64,000 nt of DNA, taken from NCBI GenBank assembly GCA_014529385.2, contig CM043960.1, forward strand, positions 118,182,043 to 118,246,042. The letters are read 5' to 3'. Position 1 is the first letter of the stretch. Every line of letters starts with the position of its first letter. The translations under genes and the position numbers were made by a program. Below are positions 23,991-36,029 of this stretch, piece by piece. This stretch comes from Adiantum capillus-veneris. Lineage: Eukaryota; Streptophyta; Polypodiopsida; Polypodiales; Pteridaceae. Below the pieces are notes generated by a model, which did no database searches, had not been told where the DNA came from, and saw only the letters and a list, made by a program, of their open reading frames with translations.

Positions 23991-26900
23991 CCAATGTGGC
24001 AGGTAAAGTAGAGCAAGATGCTCTAATTCTCTCATTAGACAATGTGTCTAATTCCTGGATAGTAGATTCCGGGGCTTCATTCCATGCGACACCACACAAG
24101 CAACATTTCCAAGACTACACCAAAGGTAATTTTGGGTATGTATACTTTGGAGATGATGAAGCTTGTGAGATTGTCGGCAAAGGTACAGTTTCTGTCAAAA
24201 CTGCTAACGGAAAGGAATGGAAGCTTAAAGATGTTAGGCATGTTCCTTCTCTTCGCAAAAATTTGATCTCTACAGGACAATTGGACGATGAAGGTCACAA
24301 CATTGCATTCGGAAACAAACGGTGGAAGATCTCAAAGGGATCTTTGGTGGTTGCCAAGGGTGAAAAAGTCGGTACACTTTACTTGTGTACTGTTAGCACG
24401 CAACCTTCACCTTGTGCAGCAACTACAGAAGTTGACAGTGCGGTGTGGCACTACCGACTTGGGCATATGAGTGCCAAAGGAATGCAAATCCTTCAAACAA
24501 AGAAGCTTCTACCAGGTTTGAAAAAAGTGGACTTAGAGTTCTGTGAAGATTGTGTTTATGGTAAAAAAAAGAGGGTAAAATTTCAAAAATCAGCAAAATG
24601 AAAGAAAAAATAAAAAACTTGAGTTGGTTCATTATGATGTTTGGGGTCCTGCAAGTACACCATCACTTGGTGGCTCATTGTACTATGTAACATTCATAGA
24701 CGATGCGACTAGAAAAACATGGGTTTATGTCATGAAGAATAAATCCGGTGTATTTTCCATATTTCAAAGGTGCAAAGCCTTTGTGGAGAATGAAACAGGT
24801 ACCAAGGTTAAATGCCTCAGATCCGACAATGGAGGCGAATATTGCAGCCAAGCTTTTGAAATCTTTTGTGCTAGCAATGGCATTTGGAGGCAAAGGACAA
24901 CCCCAAGGACACCTCAACAAAATGGGATTTTGGAAAGGATGAACAGGACAATCATGGAACGAGCACGAAGCATGCGGCTACATGTAGGCCTACCTCTTGA
25001 GCTTTGGGCAGAAGCTGTAAGTACCTCTATGTACTTAATCAATCGGTCACCCTCAATGGAATTGGACGGGGGAGTTCCAGAAGAGGCATGGACAGGTAAA
25101 CCGGTGAATTATGCATTTCTCAAAGTATTTGGGTGTGAGGCTTTCATGCACATAGATAGAAGCCTAAGATCAAAGTTAGATGCAAAGTCCAAAAAGTGTT
25201 TCTTCATTGGCTATGGAGAAGGAGACTTTGGGTATCGCCTATAGAATCCTGAAGATGGTAAAATCTTAAGGAGTAGGGATGTAATTTTTAACGAACAAAA
25301 TATGTACAAAGATTACTTGGAAAGAAAACAAACAAAAGAAACAGGTGATGAGTACATGGAGCTTGAGGACAGTGAAGACTCAAGGACTGCAAACGGTGAC
25401 AATGTGCAACAACGTCAACCAAATGAGGAGCCTCAACCTATTCCCCGAAGATCTACAAGAGCAAGTAGACCTCCAGAAAGGTTTGTTCCTTCCTTCAACC
25501 ATCTCTTGATCTCAAATTCTGGAGAGCCGGAATCATATGAAGAAGCTATGCAACATGAATCCAAAGAAGAATGGACGAAGAGCATGCAAGTGGAGATGGA
25601 CTCACTACATCGCAACCAAACATGGGAGTTGGTTGAGTTGCCTAAAGGTAAGCGGGCACTTCAAAACAAATGGGTGTACAAGCTAAAGGAAGAAGAAGGT
25701 GGGAAGAAAAGGTACAAGTCTAAGCTTGTGGTAAAAGTTTTTTCTCAAAAGAAAGGTATTGACTTCAATGAAATATTTTCTCCTGTTGTAAAAATGAACT
25801 CAATTAGGCTTGTCTTAAGCCTTGTGGCTGCTCATGATCTAAATCTCGAGCAAATGGATGTAAATACGGCATTCCCTCACGGTGACTTAGAGGAGGAAAT
25901 CTACATGCTTCAACCAAAGGGGTATGAAGTAAAAGGTAAGGAGAAAATGGTTTGTAGATTAAAGAAGAGCTTGTATGGTTTAAAGCAAGCATCAATACAA
26001 TGGTACTTGAAGTTTGATCGATGGATGTTGGATCATGGATTCACAAGATGCAACTCGGATCACTGCGTCTACACGGAGAATTTGGGAGATGGGAAATTCA
26101 TCATCCTAATGTTGTATGTTGATGACATGTTGATTACAAGTGCTAACATGCAGGACATCAAAGACCTAAAAGAGAAGCTGTCCAAATCTTTTTCAATGAA
26201 AGATTTAGGTGCTGCAAAGAGGATACTTGGTATGAAAATATCAAGGGGCAGGACGAAGAAGACAATAAAGCTATCTCAAGAAGATTACATCAAGAAGGTA
26301 CTACAAAGGTTTGCAATGCAAAATGCAAAACCAGTTTCCACACCTTTGGCTGGTCATTTTAAACTAACGAAGGATATGTGTCCAAATACACAAGAGGAGA
26401 TAGCCTATATGTCTAAAGCTCCATATGCTGCAGCGGTAGGTTCTCTAATGTATGCTATGGTCTGGACAAGGCCAGACATTGCACATGCAGTGGGAGTTGT
26501 GAGTAGGTTCATGGACAACCCAGGTAAAGAGCATTGGCAAGCTGTGAAGTGGATACTTAGGTATCTAAAAGGGACAACAACAAATGCTTTGTATTTTGGA
26601 GGAACTGATATTTTTCTAGAAGGGTATGCTGATGCAGATATGGCAGGTGACAAAGATACTCGAAGGAGCACTACTGGCTATGTGTTCACGGTTGGAGGCA
26701 CAGCAGTAAGCTGGGCTTCAAAGCTGGAGAAAGTGGTTTCACTTTCTACCACGGAAGCAGAGTATATAGCAATGACGAAGGCAAGCAAAGAAATTCTGTG
26801 GCTTCAGAGATTCTTAGAAGAGCTTGGATTCAAACAAAACAATTGTGTCTTGTACAGTGATAGCCAAAGCGCTATCCATCTTGCAAAGAGCTCAGCCTTT

Positions 26901-27077
26901 CATTCAAGGACAAAGCACATTGAGGTGAGATATCACTTCATACGTACTCTTTTGGAAGAGGGACAAGTAAAGCTAGGAAAGGTGCATACAAGTGAAAATC
27001 CTGCAGACATGTTTACAAAGGTGGTCAACAAGGAGAAGTTGAGCTTTTGCTCATCTTCAATCGGCATTCAAGGATAA
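23991..27077 (+). pseudogene. Copia 2 pol: protease, integrase, reverse transcriptase, RNase H
   Basis: Protease DSGASFHATP (about 24065), the GAG-pre-integrase WHYRLGHMS region, an integrase with SDNGGEY and RTPQQNG, then RT with QMDVNTAFPHGDL (usual Leu replaced by Pro), SLYGLKQASIQWY and LYVDDMLIT (catalytic DD intact). RNase H has DADMAGD, TTEAEY, SDSQSAIHLAKS and NPADMFTK. A one-base loss in an A-rich stretch near 24597 separates protease from integrase. A TAG at 25242-25244 replaces the Trp expected after FGYRL. Downstream of it the frame is open for 591 codons. Confidence 0.9.
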
Positions 27078-27126
27078 GAAGCCAGAATGGAAAGCAGTCA
27101 AAGGTTTGGTTTGGAGATCAGTCTCC

Positions 27127-27136
27127 AAGTGGGAGA
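27127..27136 (+). other. Copia 2 polypurine tract
   Basis: AAGTGGGAGA one base before the 3' LTR, matching the copia 1 tract. Confidence 0.8.
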
Positions 27137-27137
27137 T

Positions 27138-27946
27138 TGTTAAGTATGGAGCCTGATTTATCCTTGTAATTTTCTGTGGTAAAAGCGCACATTTGTAAGG
27201 CCCCCATTATGAGGAGAAGCCATCGTGCATGACGGAAAATCACTCACCGGAAACCAAAATTTTCACGGACAAGAATCAGGGGCAACTTTAAAGGCCTCGG
27301 GGGCGGAGGCCTCCGGGACTTTTTTTGCACCGGAATATTCTTTTTCGCCGGAATATTATGGCCACACGGTAGCCGGAAAGTGGTCGGAAAACAACCGGTC
27401 GGTTGGCCGGTGGCCGGTAGTCAATGGCCGATGGCCGGTGGTCGGAATTCAATGGCCGGTGGTCGGTGGTCGGAAGTCAATGGCCGGTGGCCGGTGGCCG
27501 AATTCAAAAGCGGACTTGTCTTCGCAAGGGTGGCCACACATGGGCGGATTGGAGGGTCCGATTTGTACTTATTCGCACAAGGGCGGCTACACATGGCTGT
27601 CTCTCATAAGAGAGGGCATCCCTTTTGGCCTATAAAAGGAGGCCATTTCTACACATATTTCATAGTGTGAAGTTGATGCAACAAGGTGAGTGTGAGGTGG
27701 TGAGAGTGAAGCAAGGTGGAAGCTCCATTAAGGGTATAATCCTTTTGTAAACTACTTCTTGTTTTGAAGTACTAAAGCCATTGAGTGGCTGCTTTTCCGT
27801 GGACGTAGCCCACATTGGGTGAACCACGTATATCGTGTGTACTCTCTCTCTCTCTCTCTACTCTATAATCTCGTGTATATAAATCTGTCTCTCTCCATTA
27901 AGTAATCTACTCAATTATCTATTTAGCTACGTCTTATTTCCTAACA
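27138..27946 (+). repeat. Copia 2 3' LTR (809 bp)
   Basis: Near-identical to 22288-23121, with a shorter (CT)n tract (27841-27860), the same minisatellite and TATA box, and followed by TSD CTCTC. Confidence 0.92.
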
Positions 27947-28035
27947 CTCTCTAACTCTAGTCAATGGGCAAACTCACAGCCCTTGCAAAGTACACCTTCC
28001 CCCCCCCCCCCCTCGCACGCTTAAATGTAATTATA

Positions 28036-29797
28036 GGCTAAGCTTTGCACGGTCCAATGGGGTGCTAGCAAGATTAAATTGCAAGAGGGGTCGACCAAGA
28101 GAGAGAGGGGGCTGATTTTGCAATGCATTATCACACACACTCTACCACAATCTCATGTGTGAAGCAAGAAAGCTCTCTCTCTCTCTCTCCTTCTCAAGCT
28201 TTGGAGATGAGATCCTTTGGATGAAAAAAGGATCTAATGGTTGATATTGAAGCCCACCCCCCCTTTCCCCCCTCCCCAAATTCAAATTACCTTGTACCCT
28301 CATGTCATGTTCACTTGTCCAATAGTCACCTCACTGTCACACCCCCTTTTCCATGTTTAAAGGCTTGTAAGAGCATGGTATTCTCCTCTAAAAGGTTGTT
28401 TTGACCTAGGCAAACCAAGGGAAGGAGGGGACAAGCTATGACACACTTAGATCCTCCTAGTTGTAGAGTGTGTCCAACCCCCTCTTCCTATTGATTGGCC
28501 TCTAATTAACCTTAATCTCAAAGGGCCCCTAGAGGGTTCATATTTTTCTTGATGATTTATCACTTTAATCATAACCACATGAGCATCAGAGCACTCTTGT
28601 TTAGGATGTGCCTACAAATGCTAGTAGGGAAGACAACAAAGATCAGTGTGTGATAAGAATAAGGGTTAGCATGTGTGTGACACTAGTCCCTTCCATTAGT
28701 TCTCTCTTTTTCCTATTCTAGATGGCCTCTCATGATTTATCCACTCTTTTCTTATTCATTACTCTCACACACTCACCCATATGTGATGCTTCCATGCCCT
28801 AGCCAAGTCGCTACCATCCATAAATTGATAATTTTGTTGATTGGTTGGAGCTATGCTATGGGGGAGCCAACATTTGGCACCGTTTTTTAGGATGGTAGCT
28901 TAAGTTAGAGGAGAATTTTTTAGAAGATTGAGTGCTTAAGAGTAGGTTTAGGTGTAGAAAACTTTCAATTTTTTATAAATTGATCACTAATTTGTGACTA
29001 ATTTACTATCAACTTGTGTGCTAAACATATGTGCGTGCTCAATTATAGGCTTTAACATCTCTCTTTTGAAATAAAATTGCAAATATATTATATGGATTTG
29101 AGTGATTTTGAATGTGTAATTAAGGCATTATGTATTCACTGTAGGTGATTTGCAGTGAATGAGTTGGGCTAAGTACAAACACATGTGTGTAGGCGTCAAT
29201 TAACACAATTCTTGATGAAATTGTGAGTGTGTTAGCCCACTAATTCGTTGATTTAGGTGTAGGTTTCTATTGAAGATTAGTTTGATCAAATTTGGTGAAA
29301 TTTTAGGTGCATTAGTGTGCGCATATGCGTAGGCAAAGTGCAGACATTTGGGTGCAAATGTAAATAATGTTTGGTGTCAATGAATTGATGTAAAGCCATT
29401 ATACGTTTGTGGTCATTGACTTACTTATGGTATATAGTTGTTTTTATTCAAATTGCACCAAAATTCCATCAAAATTACGCAAGAACTCAGAGTGTGTAAG
29501 CTTGTAAAATGTGTGCTTAATGTGCAATTTACACACTTGAGCATTGATTTATATGAGTCAAAAAATTTGAAAATTGGATTGATTTAAATAATGATTTGCT
29601 TGTCTATATGGTTGATGTGCAAAACTTTGTTTAATTAACCCACTAATTAGACTAAATTTTGGGTCAAAATTGAGTCAAAACAATAAAAACGATCCAAAAT
29701 AATTTGATTTCGATTATCAAGTTCTTTTATTCTATTATTCTTTTTTGGGTGATTTTTGCTTTTTTTTAATGAATTTTCTCTTTTCCTTTTTTTATTT

Positions 29798-29866
<69 letters not shown>

Positions 29867-29977
29867 GAGGACAGAGAGATATTAATCGAAGAGAGAAGGG
29901 AGAGGGAGTGGATAGACCAGAGAGAAAGAGAGTGGGAGAAGAGACAAAGAGCTGTTTATCGCACTTTTGGATGGGGG
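28036..29977 (+). repeat. LTR-element 5' end, copy B
   Basis: Direct repeat of 14883-16909, about 95 percent alike by eye. LTR end at 28872 (CCAACA), then PBS TTTGGCACCGTTTTTTAGG. It lacks about 118 bases present in copy A and has a longer (GA)n tract at 29801-29862. Both copies end at the same phrase, GCACTTTTGGATGGGGG. It begins directly after the PLE. Confidence 0.75.
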
Positions 29978-31530
29978 GCTTTTTTTCTTTTTTACTTAAT
30001 TAGACCTTAGTAAACTCAAGAAGAGATTCTCACCAACTAACCCATCAAAGTCGATATTTTTTGCGGGAGTCAAAAATGCTTTGCTGAGTCTGCGCACGAA
30101 TATCAAAATTTCACCAGAGCGTACACAAATGTTAAAGATCAACCGCCAGCACCCATCGAAACCAATTTTATGTTTTCTTCAAGTGCTTGAAATTGCCAAA
30201 ATTAGCCCAAAAATTAACCGAAAATGCTAAAAACCACCCAAAATTTCCAAAAAAATTCATAAATCTAAAAAGATCATCGGCAATCACATTCAAACACTTT
30301 TGATATGCACAAGCACACCAAAAAGCTCATTATTAATCAAAAACATCAATTATGACAAGATCACTGACCTGATCCGAAAATAGCAAAACGCATAAAACTT
30401 AACCGATGAGGGCACAAAAGCGCTCTAGATCATGTCGTAAATACGCACACAAAATAGCTCGTCAAGAATAATGCAGAAAATTGCCAAAAATACCATTTTT
30501 TTAAAAAAAAGTTTCCTCACATAGAGGAATGGTGCAGCCAAATCAAAACTCAATTAGCACATCAATTCAATTGCCAATTAATTTTGACAATAAAAACTAA
30601 AACTAGGCAATTAAACCAACAATTTTAGGTCAAAATTTGACACATTTGGAGTGTGTAGAACCTTGTATTTAGCTCAAAAATGTAGTAGTCAACCATTATA
30701 CACATCAATTTTGCAATCAAACATCGGTTTAAAGCATTTTTTAGGCGCACACACTAATAATTAGCAGTTTTTACCAATTTTTAGGTGCACACACAAGTGT
30801 TAATTATATCAAACTTGCAAATTGAACACACGAACGTCTAACTGGGCATGACCACAACACAAATCAAATATCACATTGGCAAAATCATTAAGCACACATT
30901 GATTTTAAGATGCACACACAAGGGCAAAATAGTGCATACACACCTAAAATTAGGCATACATACAGAATGCATACACAATTGATATTGGTGCACATAATAG
31001 CGATTGACCATTCAAGCATGCAATTAGGCAAATTAACATTGCACCTTCGCACATGAAACCATCAATTTGTACATTCAATTCCAATAGATTTTGGCAATAC
31101 GACGACGTGAAAAGATGCAAAATCAAAAGTTCCTAATCACAAATTGATAACGGCTAAGCATACCGTACAAGATATGAGTCCAATGTCACCATCTAACCGC
31201 TGATTACACAATGTGTAGCCCTCTTTCATCGATGCTCCAAAGCCCTAATCTTGCATTCCAAAATCAACAAATCATGAAGTGATTAGCACAAACCGGCATT
31301 GCTAGAATGCAATCCAAGCCTCTAATTAGGCCAATATCAAAGCATAAGAACAAAATGTTAGTCTAACTAGCAAAAAATAGCGAAATTAGTATGTGAAAGA
31401 AGAGTGTGTAAACACACAACTAGCAAAATTTGGTAGCAAAATAGGCGAAATTGAATACAATGCCTCAAGGAAACACATCCAAAATCCACAAAACAACAAG
31501 CACACAAGTGAAATTAGTGAGGTTGTCGCT
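29978..31530 (-). other. Leader of a minus-strand LTR element (D)
   Basis: AT-rich non-coding sequence with the same style as the A/B leader (GTGTG and TGCACAC phrases) but on the opposite strand. It runs from the PBS at 31531 leftward and stops against the end of copy B, so both elements are truncated tail to tail. No gag or pol seen. Confidence 0.45.
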
Positions 31531-31549
31531 CCCCAAAAATGGCACCAAA
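31531..31549 (-). other. Element D primer binding site
   Basis: The minus strand reads TTTGGTGCCATTTTTGGGG after an LTR end CCTCAACA; a tRNA-Asp-like PBS with transitions. Confidence 0.5.
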
Positions 31550-33260
31550 TGTTGAGGATACCATCGTAGCATAGCTCCAGTGTGACCAACAATAATTGTC
31601 TTTCTAGAGTGATGACCTACCCGGCTACAGCATGAAAGCACTCACCGACTAGTGATCTAATCATGGGAACACGAATGGAAACTCTATGAAGTGATCTTCT
31701 CGGCCTATGACGGAGCTAACCCACATGTTTGGCAATCTCCACATCCACTTCTATTCACCTCAAATCAACCCAGTCACACACATTAATAATTGCAAAGATG
31801 CACACATAACTAATCATATCATGCAACACACTAATCACAAGTGCACACACATGGATCGCAAAGATGCACACATGACTAATCATATCATGCAACACACTAA
31901 TCACAAGTGCACACGTAAAAATAATAAAGGGCAATCACATAAGATTAGAGTGAGATTAACCACTAATTAGTTACGATCTAGCTAATGAAGCATCGTTATC
32001 ACAAGAGAGTATGAGAGATGCATAGTGAAAGAGAATCAAGCATTGATTAGTGTTAATAAAATTCACATGAGCAAGGATAAGCTCAAGGACTCCATAGCCA
32101 CACACCTCTCCATATCCACACACCTCATGAGCTCTCACCAAAGAGTGGTCTCAACAAATGACAATTTCTCTGACCACGTTCATGACCTATAGAGAGGCCT
32201 ACCTCACAATGAGTGTAGACATAATGTAGAGCAAAAATATTTACACGGTTCTCTCTAGTGGTGGGGTGCTCTGGATGCAGTATGCATGCAGACTCACAAG
32301 CTAGCTCAAATAGTACGAGACACAAAAATAGAATTGAACTGAACAATGAACAAAAACTAACAATGTCCACAAGCCCTCCAAGGCAGCACCCTGTACATAA
32401 CCAAAAAGACCATACAAAGACTAGTCTAGCTATGAGCAACTCTACCCAGTCCACGACTACCAACAAGGTACAATGGGGATGTAAAGGCTGAGGTGCAATG
32501 GAGAGTACAATGCTATAAGTACAACCAAAAACCACAAGGCAGATAGGCAAAACACAATAGGACTAGACAACATGACTACAAGGCTCACAAAATTGAGTCC
32601 AAACCACCAAGGTGAAGTGCTCCAAGACTAGTGCCCAAGAGTGTACAAGACTAGGACCAGATTCTAGAACTCTGGTTAGACTCTCTCAAGACTGTCTCTC
32701 TGTGTTGTCCACATGCTCTGTATATATCCACAAGCTAGGGGCGTTGTCCAACCACCACACATATCCGATCCGACTGAAAAATATCAAGCCAAGGTGACCC
32801 TGACAACTACAAGTATCTGCCAGTGGTGTAGTAATAAAGCCACCAGTGAGTCAACCTAGCTGGCCACTGATGGCCTAGCTTAGCCCTGGTTCACTATCAC
32901 CCCGGCTACTAAAGAAGTTTTGTCCGGTAGCTCCTGAATGCTCTAAAAGGGGTGGCCACACTCTGGATGATCAATGCTACCTTCCTAGCCAAGGTGGTCT
33001 AAGCCCCACCCGAACCGATCGGTGTATCCACACTGGTCGATGGGCGGTCCAAGAGTGCATGGGCGCCCAAACCAAGTGTTATCCAAATTGAAGATGGTTT
33101 CCTCTGGAGTACGTCCACCAAGGTGTCCATGAAAGCTAAGCTTGGTGTAGCAGATACTTCACTAATCCACTCATCTTCCCGAGAGTGGTGCACCAAGAAT
33201 TGAAAGTGTACTGAACCTGAAAATTGAAAATTGAATTTAACAGTGAAAGAAACTCCAACA
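31550..33260 (-). repeat. Element D 5' LTR, probable (about 1.7 kb)
   Basis: Inner end TGTTGAGG at 31550 beside the PBS; a possible outer end is CTCCAACA at 33260, giving TGTTGG...CAACA termini. A minus-strand TATA box (TATATA near 32721) is inside. A 58-bp unit (TGCACACATGACTAATCATA-like) is tandemly repeated at 31795-31914. Only one LTR is present, so the outer boundary is uncertain. Confidence 0.4.
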
Positions 33261-35177
33261 TGGTATGTACAATGTCTTAAAAAAGGTGGGAGGCATTAAG
33301 AATTTTGCTATTGCTGTTGCTGCTCTGATGATTGGGAGGAAGAGGCTGGTGGTGTTGTTGGCATGGGGGACTGTGGAAAAGAGTGGTGTGGAGGAGCGAA
33401 GTGGAGAGGGTATGGTGGGTACGGCAGAGAGTAGTCTGGCGGCATTGGATGATAGATAGGTTTTGAGGATTGAGAGGGAGACCCATGGGGACGGTAGACA
33501 TGAGGTGTGGTGAGGCCCATGTAAGGAAATGGGTAATGTGGATAGTGGGCCTGAAAAGGGTGGAACTATAAAGGAGGAGCTATGGAGGCCACACTATGCA
33601 TATGTGGAGTGGGTGGTAGAGATGGAGGTATTGGGCTTGTAGGTAGGAAGGGTGGGAGTGTAGAGATGGGTGAAGAAGCAAGCTGTGGAAAGGAATGTAT
33701 TGGAGCCTATCGTAGACTATACCAAAGTACCCTATGTGACAAGTGGTATCGCCAATAAGGAGGATCTAGTAGACATAACCGAGATGAGTTGTGGGTTGTT
33801 TGAAGTGGGTGGTGGTATCATGGGAGTGATAGAAACGAGCATTGGAGATGATGCATGTCATAAAGAGGATGAGTGTGCATGGAAAACAGTGGTAGAAGAA
33901 GTGAAACTCATGGGAAAATAATGTGGGTGTTGTTCACGTGGTGTCAAAAGTGGAGAATAAGTGTGTTCTAGGTGTGGCAAGTGTGGTAGTGTTGTAGTGC
34001 CAGGGTGCAGGTGGTGAAGTTGGGGGCGAGTAAGATGGTGAAGGTGGTGCTAGGGTGTGAGAGAAGGCGTACGTGATGTGACTGCTGGAGCTGAAGTAAT
34101 CGCTCACTCCAATGAAGTGGTCAAGGCCAGTGCCGTAAAGGTGTATAATGCATTCTCCGTTGTAGTCGTCGTCGATGACAAAACATACTGCTATAGCGTT
34201 GTGCCAATCGATGTATATCTTCTCATAGAGAAGAAATGCAAGCATCATGGGTGGTAATGGTAGCCGCTTGGGGATTGAGAACCCGACGGAGGTCAAGGTT
34301 CTCTATCCACAATCGTTGAATCTCTAAAGTCTGAGCAGTCTAAATCTTGTGTATTTGGGAATGGAGGGACAAGAGTGTACGGGCGTGCTCTCAAACCTTC
34401 ATGGTGATGATGTGAGTGTCCGAGAGTACCCAATTCTTATCAAGGCAGGCTGGTAGGCCTGATGACTGAGAGGTGGAGGTGAAGAATTCCACTCTGAATA
34501 GTGTAGTAGTGGGAGGTGTTTGGGGTGGTGTGTCGTGGGCCAGCTCTGTAGGTAGTGTAGGATGACGATCTACAGTGATGAAGATGGGGCCAGTGATCAT
34601 GGAGTGTGAGAAAAATAGCATGAAATTCCATGTGCAGAGGTGTTCGACGGAGTGCTGGAAAGTGGTGCAGACAAGGTAGTTGGCAAGGCGTTGTGACAAA
34701 GGTCGATGTGTGTGGGTGATGAAGGTGCTTGTGCAGTGAAAGATGGTTGGGCAGTGTGAGTGGTGGCTTGTGCAAGTGAAAGTGAAGTGATGTGTTGTGA
34801 CTCTAAGAAAGGGAGGACTTTGAGAGAAGTTGGTGAATCTCAAAGAACCTTTTCCCAGAGAAGTGTAGTCGGCATGTGATGAGGAGGGGAATTGACTTAA
34901 CGTTTACCCTTTTTGGGGGCAATTGAAGCCGATGTTGGAGGTGCTACAGTCAATGTTGAGGTTCTATGTGGAAGTGAAGATGTAATGCGCCTAGATTTAG
35001 ATGTAGAGTCAAGTTTTTCTATATACCAAAGAAGTAAGGGAGTGGAGTAACAACAGAAATGATGATTACTATTTATTTGCTATCTATAGCGCTTTGCTCT
35101 ATTATGGAGGTGATCTAAAATTAGCTTATGGAAAAGAAAAGGAGTGTGTGTGACTAGGCAACAAAATGTATCACAAA

Positions 35178-35230
<53 letters not shown>

Positions 35231-35937
35231 GAGGTTTGGGGTTGGCATCAGGCTCAAATTGTGCTCTAAATAAGAAGTAGTAGGAGAGGATATTGAAGTT
35301 TTTTTTGTTCCCTTGAAAGTTGGGATGTGAAGATGACAGCAGATCATTGGTGATGGATACTACGTTGTCAACTAAGGAGTATTCATGATGGCCATGATAT
35401 GCCCAAACAGTATTAGGGAATGATGCAGATGTAGTGGCTAGCCCGATGGAATCCCCAAGAATTTCTCAGTTACCATGCAGCTAGACAAAGTGGTGAAAAA
35501 GTTGATGCATTTTTTAAGTTGGAAATGTGTACCGCCAAGAGTAGCCGCTGCTAACGTAGAGATACCAAGTGTCGTCAGATTGGTTGTATTGAAAATCGAA
35601 CAGAGGGAGTGGTAGGGGATAATGGTGTCGAAGACAACCAATGGGTTGGGTTGGGCAGCAAGTTCAATCAAAATCTTAGTGTCCGTGATGGAGGCTAAAG
35701 CTCGAGCTATGAGAGAGTCATCATTTGTCTCCATGCCTAAATCATTGGCAGCTAACTCTTCTTCTATGGATGTTGTGTGCACTTCATCTTCATCTTTTGG
35801 TAGGCCTTGAAAAGCATCCTCCTCCATACTATGCAGACGTACAACATTTTTGTTGTCTGAATCTTCATTGTACTCTATGTCATTCGAGTCGACTTGAGAG
35901 TGCAAAGTGATCCTCCTTGTAGGAATCTAGTGGCCTA
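33261..35937 (-). pseudogene. Unrecognised decayed coding region
   Basis: The minus strand has several adjoining protein-like segments: 35905-35438 (an acidic start SNDIEYNEDSDNKN, then DDSLIARALASITDTKILIE), 34843-34391 (ending ACLDKNWVLSDTHIITMKV), a helical stretch just below (SQIHKI...TLEIQRLWIENLDLRRVL), 34296-33934 (MLAFLLYEKIYIDWHNAIAV, then Ser/Pro-rich), and a Pro/Gln-rich end (33520-33308). Composition is that of a gag-like or structural protein, but no family is recognised and stops are frequent. It could equally be an old host gene fragment. Confidence 0.3.
35181..35229. repeat. (GT)n microsatellite
   Basis: About 24 units, within the decayed coding-like region. Confidence 0.95.
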
Positions 35938-36029
35938 CTTATGGATGCATAGCATTATTTCAAACGATCTGATGATTGCCAATAAACAAAGTGCCTATGT
36001 GATGAGATGAAATGCCGTTGAGACCAATG

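Larger units (their letters stand above)
22288..27946 (+). mobile_element. Complete Ty1/copia element 2, nested in the PLE
   Basis: Plus-strand element with LTRs 22288-23121 and 27138-27946, target duplication CTCTC (22283-22287 and 27947-27951), PBS at 23122, gag, pol and PPT 27127-27136. The LTRs differ mainly in a (CT)n tract (longer in the 5' LTR) and a small percentage of substitutions, so the insertion is much younger than its PLE host. The gag-pol frame has three lesions: TGA at 23861, a one-base loss near 24597, and TAG at 25242. Confidence 0.93.
16910..28035 (+). mobile_element. Penelope-like retroelement (PLE), split by copia 2
   Basis: The segment between the two 2-kb repeats. Removing copia 2 (22288-27946 plus one TSD copy) leaves about 5.5 kb: a 5' region with tandem repeats, a coiled-coil ORF1 (18323-19732), an RT ORF2 (19732-21716) and a C-rich 3' region. 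The RT carries PLE hallmarks (KPADKNLG, FLPKLHK, KGTAMGS, YKRYID). I see no GIY-YIG endonuclease before or after RT; known endonuclease-deficient PLEs (Athena, Coprina) are telomere-associated and have been reported from plants among others. No telomeric repeat is visible at either end. The exact termini are inferred from the breakpoints of the flanking repeats. Confidence 0.7.
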
